From IMG/VR virus record IMGVR_UViG_3300037247_000810, positions 1-64,000 of that record: a stretch of 64,000 bases of DNA; one strand, 5' to 3'. The translations under genes and the position numbers were made by a program. Below are positions 34,962-42,745 of the stretch, one piece after another. This DNA comes from a virus. Numbering within the stretch: the stretch's first letter is position 1; the number at the start of each line of letters is the position of its first letter. Under the pieces are notes generated by a model. That model did not search any database. It worked only from the letters and a program-made list of their open reading frames with translations, and was not told the origin of the DNA.

Positions 34962-35000
34962 AGCGGCGGTAGAAGGCTCCGTCTACCTTCCCCCGCCGCT
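34962..35000 (-). terminator. two-tier hairpin between virion genes
   Basis: AGCGGCGG pairs with CCGCCGCT (8 bp) and inside it GAAGG pairs with CCTTC around a 9-base loop. The minus strand then continues TGTTGTAATTTC. It separates the 35053 gene from the 34939 gene. A moderately strong terminator or mRNA stabiliser. Confidence 0.6.
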
Positions 35001-35052
35001 ATGATGCGTCGTTAGGCTATTGGAACCTACGGCGACGGGGCCACACTCACGG

Positions 35053-35421
35053 TTAGTGAGCCGGTGCGAGGAGCGCCACGTCGTACTCGTCGCCCTCCCA
35101 AGCGTCCTCGTTCTCCTGGGCGGTCGGGCCTGGCCCGGCGACCTGCGCAAGCTCGCCTCGCATGATGTGCGCCTTCGTCGACAAGTCCATGATGACGCTG
35201 GAAACCACCGGCGCGCAGCGATCACCGTTAGCGTCCACCAGAAGCTCGGCCCAGCGCGTGCGTGCGTTAGCACTCTCCTGCGCCTGGAACAGAGCCTCGA
35301 TGAGCGCACTGAAGAGAGCCGCGACAACGGCCTCTTGGGCATCGCCCGCGAAGGCGGCCGTGGTCTCCCACGCAGTGATGACAGTGTCGACCTCGCCCTC
35401 ACCTGTCCATGTAAGTCCCAT
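35053..35421 (-). CDS. hypothetical virion-block protein, paralogue of the 21198 gene
   Basis: 122 residues. Same order of motifs as the 21198-21578 product (start MGLTWTGEGEV; ALIEALFQAQESANARTRWAE; MRGELAQVAGPGPTAQENEDAW) at roughly 30% identity by eye. Both genes are preceded by a short GC-rich hairpin. The shared helical segment suggests a common oligomer-forming or chaperone-like role, but this is a guess. Confidence 0.55.
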   Translation of the reverse strand: MGLTWTGEGEVDTVITAWETTAAFAGDAQEAVVAALFSALIEALFQAQESANARTRWAELLVDANGDRCAPVVSSVIMDLSTKAHIMRGELAQVAGPGPTAQENEDAWEGDEYDVALLAPAH

Positions 35422-35482
35422 TTTGTGTGCCTCCTGTTCGTTTGGCGGGTCGGGCCAATTGCCCGCCCCAGATTACCCTATG

Positions 35483-35701
35483 TTATTCGGGCTCGTGCGG
35501 TGGGTTGTTTCCTACCCATTCCGTGAGCGTTTCACCAAGTGTTTCCAGCAACTCCTCAAGCTCCTCCACAGTGTAGAGGCCCAAGTCGTGTGACTTGCGC
35601 AACTCCTGCATCTGCGGAATCTCCGGCGGCGTCCCTGCGGGGTCTACGATGCCAGTAGCACGGATGTAGAAGTCCACGTGTGGGTCAACGTACCGTGCCA
35701 T
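35483..35701 (-). CDS. hypothetical protein
   Basis: 72 residues, acidic, with one helix at the end (YTVEELEELLETLGETLTEWVG). It starts 2 bases after the stop of the upstream gene. Not recognised; by position a small virion or assembly factor. Confidence 0.5.
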   Translation of the reverse strand: MARYVDPHVDFYIRATGIVDPAGTPPEIPQMQELRKSHDLGLYTVEELEELLETLGETLTEWVGNNPPHEPE

Positions 35702-35703
35702 CC

Positions 35704-36045
35704 TTAGACCTCTTCCTCTTCCTCTTCCTCCTCCGGGCAGAACTTCTCGTACAAGTTAAGCTGCTGGAGCGTCAACGTCTTGCTGACGCTTGCCTTCTTT
35801 AGCTGCTCCACGATGATGCGCAGAGCAGCGGGCTTGAACTCGAATTCCTTGGTCTGTGGAGCCTCCGTATTCCACTTGATCTGGCCATTCTCCGTGGCTT
35901 CGAATTTCAACTCCTCGGATTCCTCATCGGAGAAGCCAAGCTCCGCTTGCAAGTCTCGAACGATCCGCAGCGTCACTACGTCCGCTGCGATTGGCCCTAG
36001 CAGCATCCCTAGCATGAGCCGTTCGCCGATTGTCAACTCCATCAT
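35704..36045 (-). CDS. hypothetical conserved-looking phage protein
   Basis: 113 residues. TIGERLMLGMLLGPIAADVVTLRIVRDLQAELGFSDEESEELKFE and FKPAALRIIVEQLKKA recall a family of small phage proteins that begin TVGERL.L and end in a helix; they are common among virion genes but have no known role. The C-terminus is a run of eight glutamates. GGGAGGAG precedes the start; ATG at 36045 or 36042 is possible. Confidence 0.55.
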   Translation of the reverse strand: MMELTIGERLMLGMLLGPIAADVVTLRIVRDLQAELGFSDEESEELKFEATENGQIKWNTEAPQTKEFEFKPAALRIIVEQLKKASVSKTLTLQQLNLYEKFCPEEEEEEEEV

Positions 36046-36064
36046 CTGACTACTCCTCCCTTTA

Positions 36065-36082
36065 AGCGACGCGAACGTCGCT
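36065..36082 (-). terminator. TTCG-tetraloop hairpin
   Basis: AGCGACG and CGTCGCT pair over 7 bases around TTCG, a very stable tetraloop, 21 bases after the fibre gene stop at 36104. Followed by TTAAAG. Likely attenuates transcription between the fibre and the downstream genes. Confidence 0.65.
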
Positions 36083-36103
36083 CTCCCTCTTACCCTATGT
36101 CAT

Positions 36104-37309
36104 TTATCCCTTCACCGCGTACAGCGGAAGATAGCGCACGGTCGATCCAATTAGCACTTTAATCCAACCCGCGTTGGCGGTGCTGCTAATGTCGTTAAGG
36201 TCGCTACCATTGGTAAGACTTGCTGGCTCGCCGATGTCATCGGCAATCTCGTACAGATAGTGTGCCCCAGCAGCGCCCGACACCTTCAGGTAGAAGACCG
36301 CCCGAAGCCTACCGCTGGCGATTTCAAGATTGAAGATGGACGAGTTCTCCGCGCTGACATCAACGGTGTTCACCTGAACGCTGAGCATGATGGCTGCAAC
36401 CACGCCGCCGGGGTTGAAGGTTGAGCCCGTGTTGATAGTGGTCTTGGCGTACAGCGCGAAGATACCGATGGTCGGTGCCCCCGCCGCCGTAAGAACCGTT
36501 GCACCGCTGGCCACAGAAGCGGAAAATTGAGCGCCCCACAGGGTCTTGCACGAAGCGCCGTTCGACATATCCATGAAGATACCAATGCCCAGAATCTCAG
36601 CCACTCCGATGGTGTCAAGCTGGAGGAAGAGGGGATAGCACACGGCGGGCGTGTTCTCGATTGTCCCCTGGAAGGCAACCCAACCAGAGGTGCGCGTTGG
36701 CGCGAGACCAACACCGCGAATGACGTTCGTGTCCGCAGGCAATACGAGAGTATCAAAGAGGATCGGAGTGGCGGTGAACGTGCCAGCCAGGTTCAGAGCG
36801 ACTGCCGTTAGCGTAACGCAGACATTTCCCACATCGAAAAGGGCGCTCTGCCCAGCGGCACCGAGGAACACCTGGAGATCGATGTCGTCCGTGCCGTCAC
36901 CGATTTCAATTGCTCCCGTGTCATTGTTAAGGGGCATGATGTTCAGCGAGTTGCCGTCCCACGTCATCGTCACGTCGGCGTCATCACCGAACTCAAGGAT
37001 GTCGGTGTCCATGAGGCGTAGGTCAGTCTGCTCAAAGATCACGCGCGCCACGTTATTGTCAAACAGCACCGAAGCGGCTGCCGCGCCCATGACCACACGG
37101 AAGTCCATGTCCAGCGTACCGTTACCGATACGGACTTCGCCCACGTTATCGGTCGCAGGCAGGAACTCCAACACCGAGTCAGTGGAGTTCCAGCGGACAA
37201 TAACGTCGGTGCCGCCACCGAATTCAAGGTCTTCGTCATCCAGCCATTGGACTTCGGCAGGGCCAGTACCCATTCCTGGGTAATACTTTCGTCCTCCTAC
37301 GTGGGTCAT
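36104..37309 (-). CDS. fibre-like virion protein
   Basis: 401 residues. The first 170 residues are a chain of beta units of the kind D.EFGG.TDVIVRWNSTDSVLEFLPATDNVGEVRIGNGTLDMDFRVVMGAAAASVLFDNN and LEFGDDADVTMTWDGNSLNIMPLNNDTGAIEIGDGTDDIDLQVFLGAAG, common in phage fibres. The second half looks like a globular beta domain (RTSGWVAFQGTIENTPAVCYPLFLQLDTIG). The same type of units occurs in the 10130 protein. Role: surface fibre or decoration. Confidence 0.55.
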   Translation of the reverse strand: MTHVGGRKYYPGMGTGPAEVQWLDDEDLEFGGGTDVIVRWNSTDSVLEFLPATDNVGEVRIGNGTLDMDFRVVMGAAAASVLFDNNVARVIFEQTDLRLMDTDILEFGDDADVTMTWDGNSLNIMPLNNDTGAIEIGDGTDDIDLQVFLGAAGQSALFDVGNVCVTLTAVALNLAGTFTATPILFDTLVLPADTNVIRGVGLAPTRTSGWVAFQGTIENTPAVCYPLFLQLDTIGVAEILGIGIFMDMSNGASCKTLWGAQFSASVASGATVLTAAGAPTIGIFALYAKTTINTGSTFNPGGVVAAIMLSVQVNTVDVSAENSSIFNLEIASGRLRAVFYLKVSGAAGAHYLYEIADDIGEPASLTNGSDLNDISSTANAGWIKVLIGSTVRYLPLYAVKG

Positions 37310-37333
37310 GTCGTTTCTCCTTCAATCAGCGGC

Positions 37334-37903
37334 TTAGGTAAAGGCCGCCATGTCGACGATGTGATAGTAAACTCGGACGCTCAGCGAGTTCAACACATCA
37401 CCGGCTCCGAAGTTCGCGTTGTCGTTGTTCAGTTGGACGGCCGTATTCACTACCGGTGTCACTACCATCGGCCCATCATCCACGTAATCGTATGGGCTGC
37501 CGTAGAACCGCTCAACGGTGGTAGCATTACCATTATCGACAACGCCCGTCATCTCCATTTCGAATCCTGCCGAGCCGTCCGCACCGCCCGCGTAGATCAG
37601 GGTCAAGTTGTCATCGGCCTCCGTGTAGTCCGTACCGGCCAAGTCCCAGAACGTGAACACTGCGTCGACGACAATGGCGCGGAGCGCGCCTGGCGCAGCC
37701 ACCAATTGGATTGGCGTACCGGCCAAGGCAAGGATTTCCGCATTGGTCAACTGCACATCGACGAAGCTGCCGCCAATGCGCTCGTTAAGGCCCTGCGGAT
37801 CGACCGCCGGGTCGTCACCATCAACCTCTGGCTGGGTGAACACCATGCCCGGACTGCCGTACCGGAATGGGAAATACTTAGATGCTGGTTGTCGAGCAGG
37901 CAT
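37334..37903 (-). CDS. beta-rich virion protein
   Basis: 189 residues. IGGSFVDVQLTNAEILALAGTPIQLVAAPGALRAIVVDAVFTFWDLAGTDY is a string seen in phage structural proteins with a small beta barrel; further strands follow (NLTLIYAGGADGSAGFEMEMTGVV, LSVRVYYHIVDMAAF). Its place next to the fibre suggests it belongs to the outer particle. Not named further. Confidence 0.5.
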   Translation of the reverse strand: MPARQPASKYFPFRYGSPGMVFTQPEVDGDDPAVDPQGLNERIGGSFVDVQLTNAEILALAGTPIQLVAAPGALRAIVVDAVFTFWDLAGTDYTEADDNLTLIYAGGADGSAGFEMEMTGVVDNGNATTVERFYGSPYDYVDDGPMVVTPVVNTAVQLNNDNANFGAGDVLNSLSVRVYYHIVDMAAFT

Positions 37904-37915
37904 TACAAATGCTCC

Positions 37916-38155
37916 TTATCGTCCGAAGTGCGCAGTTCGCAGTAGGCCCAATGCCTGCTCCACGACTTGGCTCTCCATCTGCTTGTTGGCCACCTTGTTC
38001 ACCCATTCCTGAAACGTCAGGTCAGGGTACGCATCGGCCGTGACGAACTTCGCCAGATAATCCGGCACCAGCATCGGGCCGTCGCGGAAGGTCACGATAT
38101 GCCCTTCCTGCGACGTCACACTAGGATGGATGCGTGCTGGCTGTCGTCCGGTCAC
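37916..38155 (-). CDS. hypothetical protein
   Basis: 79 residues. FRDGPMLVPDYLAKFVTADAYPDLTFQEWVNKVANKQMESQVVEQALGLLRTA is helical. It uses a GTG start at 38155 with GAGGGT close before it. It is preceded by the repeated intergenic element (38190). Unknown function. Confidence 0.5.
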   Translation of the reverse strand: MTGRQPARIHPSVTSQEGHIVTFRDGPMLVPDYLAKFVTADAYPDLTFQEWVNKVANKQMESQVVEQALGLLRTAHFGR

Positions 38156-38189
38156 ACCCTCAGCTTACGACGGCCAGGGTGGCGGCGCA

Positions 38190-38206
38190 ACGGTTTGGGC
38201 CACTTC
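38190..38206 (-). promoter_or_regulatory. intergenic element GAAGTGGCCCAAACCGT, copy 4
   Basis: Identical 17 bases, 9 bases after the stop of the 59-residue gene. The GTG opens a 12-codon frame ending TAA before the ribosome-binding site of the 38155 gene. Confidence 0.6.
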
Positions 38207-38215
38207 GGATCGGGG

Positions 38216-38395
38216 TTAGTCAGCCTCGACGTGCTCGGCGATCTTGTCCGCCAGCCCCTTTTTGATCTCACGGGCGGCGGTCGCTTTCAATGCGTCCACG
38301 ATCCGCGTCTTCTGGCGCGGTGACGGGGTGGCGGCCCGGCGGAGTTGCCGGGCGCTGAGTGTGCGACGGTTAGCGTATGGATTATGTCGGCGCAT
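38216..38395 (-). CDS. 59-residue basic protein
   Basis: MRRHNPYANRRTLSARQLRR followed by a helix (RQKTRIVDALKATAAREIKKGLADKIAEHVEA). The start is rich in arginine, as in nucleic-acid-binding small proteins. It starts 12 bases after the terminase stop, with GGGAGAAG before the ATG. Unknown role, perhaps packaging related by position. Confidence 0.6.
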   Translation of the reverse strand: MRRHNPYANRRTLSARQLRRAATPSPRQKTRIVDALKATAAREIKKGLADKIAEHVEAD

Positions 38396-38407
38396 ATTCT
38401 TCTCCCT

Positions 38408-39874
38408 CTACCCGAAGCTCGGCTCCGCGAGACTCCGTGCGTCATCGCATTGCCTGACTGCATAGCGAGTTGCGTCCATCAAGTGATTATGCCTATCCAT
38501 CGGCACCTCGCCGATGGCCTCGCCGAACTCGTCGAATGGGTAAATGTATTGGCCCTGCTCGAACGCCCAGTGGATGAGATTATTGAAGGGGAGCAGGTGG
38601 GCAGACTTCAGCAATGAGCCGACTTCGATCAGACCGGCGAGTTTGGCGTCGGCCGCGTAGACCTGGGCCTCGGTAAACCGTGCCTGCACATCATACAAGG
38701 TCTCCTTCTTGGACGGGTCGACGAAGATGCGGCCGATGTTCTCACGCTCCTCCGTGGCCACGAACGCGCCCTCGTCCTCATCCCATTTCTCGACCATCGA
38801 CATCGCGTAGATCGCGTCCAACATCTCATGCGGTGAGCGCCAGCGTTGATCGGGCGAGGTGATGTCCGGTGTGCAGGCCAGATAGAATTCTCGGTAGACG
38901 TACCAGACCTCCGGCTCGAACGGGTCGTAGGTAAGCCAGACGGCCGCGAACTTGTCCTTGCCGCCGTGCGTCGGGTCGACGCCGATGAAGCGTGGCCAGT
39001 GCGCCGGAATCTCGACTGGATCGATGTACGTCACGTCTGGGTAGACCTGACCCTGCGGCTTCTCGAACTCCGCATTGTACATCATGTTGAAGTACCAACG
39101 CGGGAGCAGCCGTGCCAGGCGCGCCTCCTCCTCCAACGAGAAATATGGGTTGACGATGGAAGGGAAACGAACGACCAGGGTATCCTCATCCTCGCCCTTC
39201 TCGGCCTTCTTGATGATCTCCGTCAGCCACGACGCGCCAGCCATATAGGGCGTGGTAGTGACCAGGAGGCGGCCTTCGCCGTGGAGTCGCTGTTGGGTGA
39301 TGAGGTAGATCGCAGGGTCGCGCACCTGTCCGCCCTCATCGATCCAGGCAGCCTCCAGCCGCGCTCCTTGCAGGCGGTGGCGGCGTTCGGCGGAGCCCGC
39401 ATAGATTTGCACATTGTAGCCAACGGGCCGGAGGTCAATCCGCAAGTCCTGCTTGTTGAGGATTGTCTCCTCAGAGCAGCCGAACTTCGCGCAGAGGAAC
39501 CGCACCATGCGGGCAATCCCGACCGTGGCCTGGCGCATCATCTGGAGCGTCGGCCCCACGATGCCGAACAGGTATTCGGTGCCGGGTGGGCCTTCGTCAA
39601 CCTTCTTCTGAATCTCCCGCCAGAGCCAGTGGGGGCCAACGTGCGACTTGCCGCCCTGAGACCCCGCCAAGAGGATTGTGTTTAGGGTCTCCCTATCATA
39701 CCAGACAGGCTTCTGACCCCAGTGCGGGGTAAAAGTTGCGGCCATAGGGCCAACCTTCTTGACATCGCCCAGTACACGGCGTGGGCGACGCACCTCGACG
39801 ACGTTGCCCGTGACCTTGTACGCGGTCGTGGGCAGTCGAAGGTTGCCGTTGGCGGTGGAGATGTAAGTGGTCAT
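38408..39874 (-). CDS. terminase large subunit
   Basis: 488 residues. ATPase part: TILLAGSQGGKSHVGPHWLWREI as Walker A (an uncommon AGSQGGKS form), ARLEAAWIDEGGQVRDPAIYLI as Walker B, LVTTTPYMAGASWL as coupling motif. Nuclease part: RFIGVDPTHGGKDKFAAVWLTYDP, IFVDPSKKETLYDVQARF and MDRHNHLMDATRYAV supply the RNase H-like acidic residues. It packs and cuts DNA. An ATG at 39874 or a TTG at 39883 may be the start; AAGGAT stands 10 bases before the TTG. Confidence 0.9.
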   Translation of the reverse strand: MTTYISTANGNLRLPTTAYKVTGNVVEVRRPRRVLGDVKKVGPMAATFTPHWGQKPVWYDRETLNTILLAGSQGGKSHVGPHWLWREIQKKVDEGPPGTEYLFGIVGPTLQMMRQATVGIARMVRFLCAKFGCSEETILNKQDLRIDLRPVGYNVQIYAGSAERRHRLQGARLEAAWIDEGGQVRDPAIYLITQQRLHGEGRLLVTTTPYMAGASWLTEIIKKAEKGEDEDTLVVRFPSIVNPYFSLEEEARLARLLPRWYFNMMYNAEFEKPQGQVYPDVTYIDPVEIPAHWPRFIGVDPTHGGKDKFAAVWLTYDPFEPEVWYVYREFYLACTPDITSPDQRWRSPHEMLDAIYAMSMVEKWDEDEGAFVATEERENIGRIFVDPSKKETLYDVQARFTEAQVYAADAKLAGLIEVGSLLKSAHLLPFNNLIHWAFEQGQYIYPFDEFGEAIGEVPMDRHNHLMDATRYAVRQCDDARSLAEPSFG

Positions 39875-39931
39875 ACCGATCAAGTTTCTTATCCTTGATC
39901 AATTGTAACCGCTGGCCTCCTAGCGGTCTAG

Positions 39932-39946
39932 GATTTGGGCCACTTC
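39932..39946 (-). promoter_or_regulatory. intergenic element, diverged copy 5 (GAAGTGGCCCAAATC)
   Basis: Thirteen bases of the element are kept, directly after the TGA of the holin-like gene. GTG GCC CAA ATC CTA GAC CGC TAG is the short frame; the terminase start lies about 60 bases on. Confidence 0.5.
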
Positions 39947-40180
39947 TCATTCGGACGGGGTGCGGGTGCCAAACAGCGCGCCGACCACGATGCCGAATGT
40001 GGTCGTGATCGATCCCAAGACGACGGGCAGCAAGTCCTTGATGACGCCGCCATCCTCCAAGCCCAGGTACGTGAACAGCGCGTGTAGGCCCAGCAGCGAA
40101 GCCGCCAGGAACAGAACGCCGCCGAAGGCCCCGAATGCGATGGTGCGTGCCGTCAACGTCAGTGGTTGTCCGTTAGCCAT
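39947..40180 (-). CDS. holin-like membrane protein
   Basis: 77 residues with two hydrophobic spans (IAFGAFGGVLFLAASLLGLHALFTYLGL and LLPVVLGSITTTFGIVVGALFG) and short polar ends, the layout of small class II holins. The ATG at 40180 follows AAGGGGG. It overlaps the preceding gene by 8 bases. No endolysin gene was recognised nearby, so the holin role is uncertain. Confidence 0.5.
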   Translation of the reverse strand: MANGQPLTLTARTIAFGAFGGVLFLAASLLGLHALFTYLGLEDGGVIKDLLPVVLGSITTTFGIVVGALFGTRTPSE

Positions 40181-40382
40181 TGTCTTCCCCCTTCTCAATA
40201 GTGATGCCGCCCTCCTGCTGGAGTACGATCACGTCGCCTTCCTGGAGGTGCAAGCTCAAAGTACTCATGGGTGGCACCGTGTCGGGTGCCGCACTGAGAC
40301 TCGCCGTTGTCACCTCGACTGGGCGATCCGTGATCGTGAACGGCACGGGTTGGATACGGTCGTTCCTAATCGTGATCTTCAT
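40173..40382 (-). CDS. hypothetical protein
   Basis: 69 residues. Beta-rich (MKITIRNDRIQPVPFTITDR, LSLHLQEGDVIVLQQEGGITIEKG). The ATG at 40382 overlaps the previous gene by 17 bases. Small beta-barrel-like proteins with this pattern occur among virion genes; no family recognised. Confidence 0.5.
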   Translation of the reverse strand: MKITIRNDRIQPVPFTITDRPVEVTTASLSAAPDTVPPMSTLSLHLQEGDVIVLQQEGGITIEKGEDNG

Positions 40383-41001
40383 CAGCCTCGAATACCTCCT
40401 CCCATTTGGGATCATCCCCATTTTCGCCAGCCGGGGCCTTCTCCTCGTCCTCCGACTGCTTTTCTGGTTCTACGGGCGGCTGCTTGGTGCTCCCGCGCCC
40501 AGCGCGGACGAGTCGGATACCTTCCGCCTCGGCGATGGCCCGGTTCCACCCGTCGATGGCATCCAGCAGTGACTTGTGATGGGCCGCGCCCACCTCATCC
40601 AGCGTAATCCAAGTCGCGTCAATGAGCCGATGAAGGCGCTGGATGTACTCGTCACGGGCCGCCTCCGAGCCTTTCTTCCCGCGCTCCTCCTTGACCTCCC
40701 TGATGATTACCCGAACAGTGTCGTGGACATTCCCCAGACCCTCAATGAGAATGCTGTATGGCGACTCTGGGTCGGCGAGTGCCATAAAGATTTCCTCGCT
40801 CAGATAGCCCGCCACAACCATCTCTCCAATTGCTTGGCCGCGCAACTTATTGAGCCCGCCGCGCCCTTTGTTAGAGAAGACCACGGCGGCAGCGGCGCGC
40901 TGGGCATCACTCAACCCGTCCTTGGAATCCCATAGCCCCTTGAGACGGCGTAGCTGATTGAGCCGAGCATAGGCACTAATCGGTAGGTGTGGCTTAGTCA
41001 T
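40366..41001 (-). CDS. hypothetical protein, possible small terminase subunit
   Basis: 211 residues, helical, ending in a long acidic tail (PPVEPEKQSEDEEKAPAGENG and on). NQLRRLKGLWDSKDGLSDAQRAAAAVVFSNKGRGGLNKLRGQAIGEMVVAGYLS could hold a helix-turn-helix, as in small terminase subunits, and the gene leads the operon of the large subunit. The ATG at 41001 lies 9 bases behind a -10 box, so the message appears leaderless. Assignment is tentative. Confidence 0.45.
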   Translation of the reverse strand: MTKPHLPISAYARLNQLRRLKGLWDSKDGLSDAQRAAAAVVFSNKGRGGLNKLRGQAIGEMVVAGYLSEEIFMALADPESPYSILIEGLGNVHDTVRVIIREVKEERGKKGSEAARDEYIQRLHRLIDATWITLDEVGAAHHKSLLDAIDGWNRAIAEAEGIRLVRAGRGSTKQPPVEPEKQSEDEEKAPAGENGDDPKWEEVFEADEDHD

Positions 41002-41009
41002 ACACTGAT

Positions 41010-41039
41010 AGCCTACCACAGTCGCAGGCGAGTTGACAA
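41010..41039 (-). promoter_or_regulatory. promoter of the virion block (leaderless)
   Basis: On the minus strand TTGTCA (41039-41034), 18 bases, TAGGCT (41015-41010). Transcription should start at about 41003, so the ATG at 41001 would be at +2 or +3. It shares its -35 with the divergent plus-strand promoter. Confidence 0.6.
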
Positions 41040-41062
41040 GGGCGGGCCAGAACAGGTACTAT
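41033..41062 (+). promoter_or_regulatory. divergent promoter, plus strand (leaderless)
   Basis: TTGACA (41033-41038), 18 bases, TACTAT (41057-41062). The GTG start of the downstream gene is at 41069, seven bases after the -10 box, exactly where transcription should begin. Confidence 0.65.
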
Positions 41063-41068
41063 GGCCCT

Positions 41069-41476
41069 GTGACTAGCTCATCTACAAAACGGGGGCATTC
41101 CGTCGAGGCGCGCCGTGCGGAGTTAGACCGAGCGCTCCGCAGGCCCCGTCGGGTTCTGTGGTCGTACTGTCCGCATCACGAAGGCGGATATTACTTCTTC
41201 GGCATCAGCATCCAATCATGGGGCGGCGGTGAGGAAGAACGCTGGAGTGCTGACCCGGATATGCGGAAGATCAGGGGCACCTGTATGTGGTGCGGGAAGC
41301 GCACGATCTTCTTTGTCAATGCTGATGAACTAGAGAAACACCGATACACACCCATTGAACTCTGCCTATGTGGGCTCCCGGACTATCACAAGGCCCCTTC
41401 CGTCACCTTCCTTCAAGAATACAACGCTATGGGCGTAGTTTGCCGACCCAATGGCCGTCAAGAAGCCAACGTTTGA
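41069..41476 (+). CDS. zinc-finger protein, leaderless GTG start
   Basis: 135 residues. Cysteine/histidine pairs CPHH, CMWCGK and CLCG could hold zinc. The rest is unrecognised (VEARRAELDRALRRPRRVLW, ERWSADPDMRKIRGT). The GTG at 41069 is preferred because a sigma70-like promoter ends 6 bases before it; a TTG at 41033 would be inside the -35. First of a three-gene plus-strand operon. Confidence 0.6.
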   Translation: MTSSSTKRGHSVEARRAELDRALRRPRRVLWSYCPHHEGGYYFFGISIQSWGGGEEERWSADPDMRKIRGTCMWCGKRTIFFVNADELEKHRYTPIELCLCGLPDYHKAPSVTFLQEYNAMGVVCRPNGRQEANV

Positions 41477-42116
41477 CGAACTCACGGAGGAGAGCCGCTA
41501 CGCCGGGCCGCGCCGGACGCCAGTACTCGATCACGCAGCAGTCACTAAGGCCGTAATCGAATGGTTCCAGAACAAGAGCCAATGGCGGGCAGCCGAGACC
41601 GAGATGGCGCTGCCGACGAGCCCCCGTCGAAAGGCGACTCCGAAGTCTGCCCCATCTACCATCGTGCGGCGGGCCGATGTCATCGCGTTCAATTCCGCCG
41701 ACCACGAATTCTACATCATCGAAGTCAAGGCCCAGTGGAACGACTTCCACCAAGACCGCAAGTTCTTCGACTATCGCAAGTGGTGTAACTGGTTCGCCTT
41801 CGCCGTGCCGGAGGAGCTAGCCGTATGCGCCCGGCGACGGATGGATGACATCCCTGGCTGGTACGAGGGTGTGGGCCTGCTCGTGATCCCCAATGACTAC
41901 AGTGATCGGCGAATGGTGCGACGGCCGAAGAAGTACGAAATGTCAGACGAGGACTACCGCTCGATGGCCGAGCGGTGGGGGCTGTCTTGTTGGGGACGGC
42001 TGATCGGGACGCGCACGAAGATCGCCGAGCTAGAGTGGCAGCTAAAGAATATCCGGTCAGATGTCCGCCAATTGCAGAAGAAGCTAGGCGACTCGAATCC
42101 TACCCTCTACCCGTAA
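41451..42116 (+). CDS. MmcB-like PD-(D/E)XK nuclease
   Basis: 221 residues. RRADVIAFNSADHEFYIIEVKAQWNDFHQDRKFFDYRKWCNWFAFAVPEEL matches the MmcB family core: aspartate in RADVIAF, ExK in IEVK, then DF..DRK..DY..WC. This is the PD-(D/E)XK nuclease fold used in DNA repair. The C-terminal helix (KIAELEWQLKNIRSDVRQLQKKLG) is a coiled coil. The start overlaps the upstream gene by 26 bases. Possibly phage-directed repair or host DNA degradation. Confidence 0.75.
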   Translation: MAVKKPTFDELTEESRYAGPRRTPVLDHAAVTKAVIEWFQNKSQWRAAETEMALPTSPRRKATPKSAPSTIVRRADVIAFNSADHEFYIIEVKAQWNDFHQDRKFFDYRKWCNWFAFAVPEELAVCARRRMDDIPGWYEGVGLLVIPNDYSDRRMVRRPKKYEMSDEDYRSMAERWGLSCWGRLIGTRTKIAELEWQLKNIRSDVRQLQKKLGDSNPTLYP

Positions 42117-42121
42117 CGCCA

Positions 42122-42433
42122 ATGTATCCAATTCTGCCGGGGCCAAAGGATTACAGCCTAGAGGACGCGGAGTGCGAGAAGCCCTTCGCCATTTACGTTT
42201 GGGAATCGCCGCTCTGCCCGCGATGCGGGCAATGGCTTCGGCCCGTGGATATGCGGCCAGTTGGACAACCGTTCCAGGCAACCGCTGCCTGCCCGTCCTA
42301 TCACGGACTACTCATTCACAACCAAACGGTCTGGGCTGATCTCCGTCCCCCGAAGGCCCAGAGGGGAGGCGACGGGGCCTGGTGTTCGAGTCTCACCGCC
42401 GAACAATTACGGGTGATGGCCGCGGAGTATTAA
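42122..42433 (+). CDS. zinc-ribbon-like hypothetical protein
   Basis: 103 residues. SPLCPRCGQWLRPVDMRP has one CxxC pair; a second pair is not obvious (CPSYH). The start ATG at 42122 is 5 bases after the nuclease stop. Last gene of the operon; a strong hairpin follows. Not recognised. Confidence 0.5.
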   Translation: MYPILPGPKDYSLEDAECEKPFAIYVWESPLCPRCGQWLRPVDMRPVGQPFQATAACPSYHGLLIHNQTVWADLRPPKAQRGGDGAWCSSLTAEQLRVMAAEY

Positions 42434-42440
42434 ATGCGAA

Positions 42441-42467
42441 CACCGCGCCCCAATTAGAGGCGCGGTG
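42441..42467. terminator. bidirectional hairpin between operon and tRNA array
   Basis: CACCGCGCC and GGCGCGGTG pair over 9 bases with a 9-base loop, 7 bases after the last plus-strand stop. It would also be met by minus-strand transcripts leaving the tRNA array. No T-run. A second stem (CCCACGGG/CCCGTGGG) lies near 42598-42626. The rest of the 42468-42700 stretch shows no gene; a few tRNA-like words are too broken to call. Confidence 0.6.
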
Positions 42468-42700
42468 CTGATATGTGACGGGTGACTTGGGGGCGGCCGG
42501 TGTGGGCAACTCAGACCCGCAAGTCTTCGATTCCTCTCAGACCTTGGCACTTGCTTCCGGTCTGGATTATTTCAACGCCGCCCGTCCGACGTTAGCCCAC
42601 GGGATCACACACCTGACCCGTGGGGAAACGCAGTGGCCCGCGCGGGTGCTACCACTGTCCACGTCTTCGGGCAAGCCCTACTGGTGAACTTACGCAGGCC

Positions 42701-42745
42701 GGTGCCGGTGGAGGGAGTCGAACCCTCTTCTTACCCTTGACCGGC
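42701..42745 (-). ncRNA. tRNA-like minihelix 1 (no anticodon arm)
   Basis: The sequence pairs GCCGGT with ACCGGC as an acceptor stem, carries a perfect T arm (GAGGG TTCGACT CCCTC), and has only a 12-base linker in place of D and anticodon arms. Discriminator A is followed by CC then G. Its 5' end touches the CCA of the tRNA-Thr(CGT) gene, exactly like real tRNAs of the array. It is the last member on the minus strand. Confidence 0.7.

Noticed and set aside
42468-42700. Further tRNA genes on the plus strand (words like TCTTCGATTCC)
   Set aside because: No T stem or acceptor stem can be formed around them.
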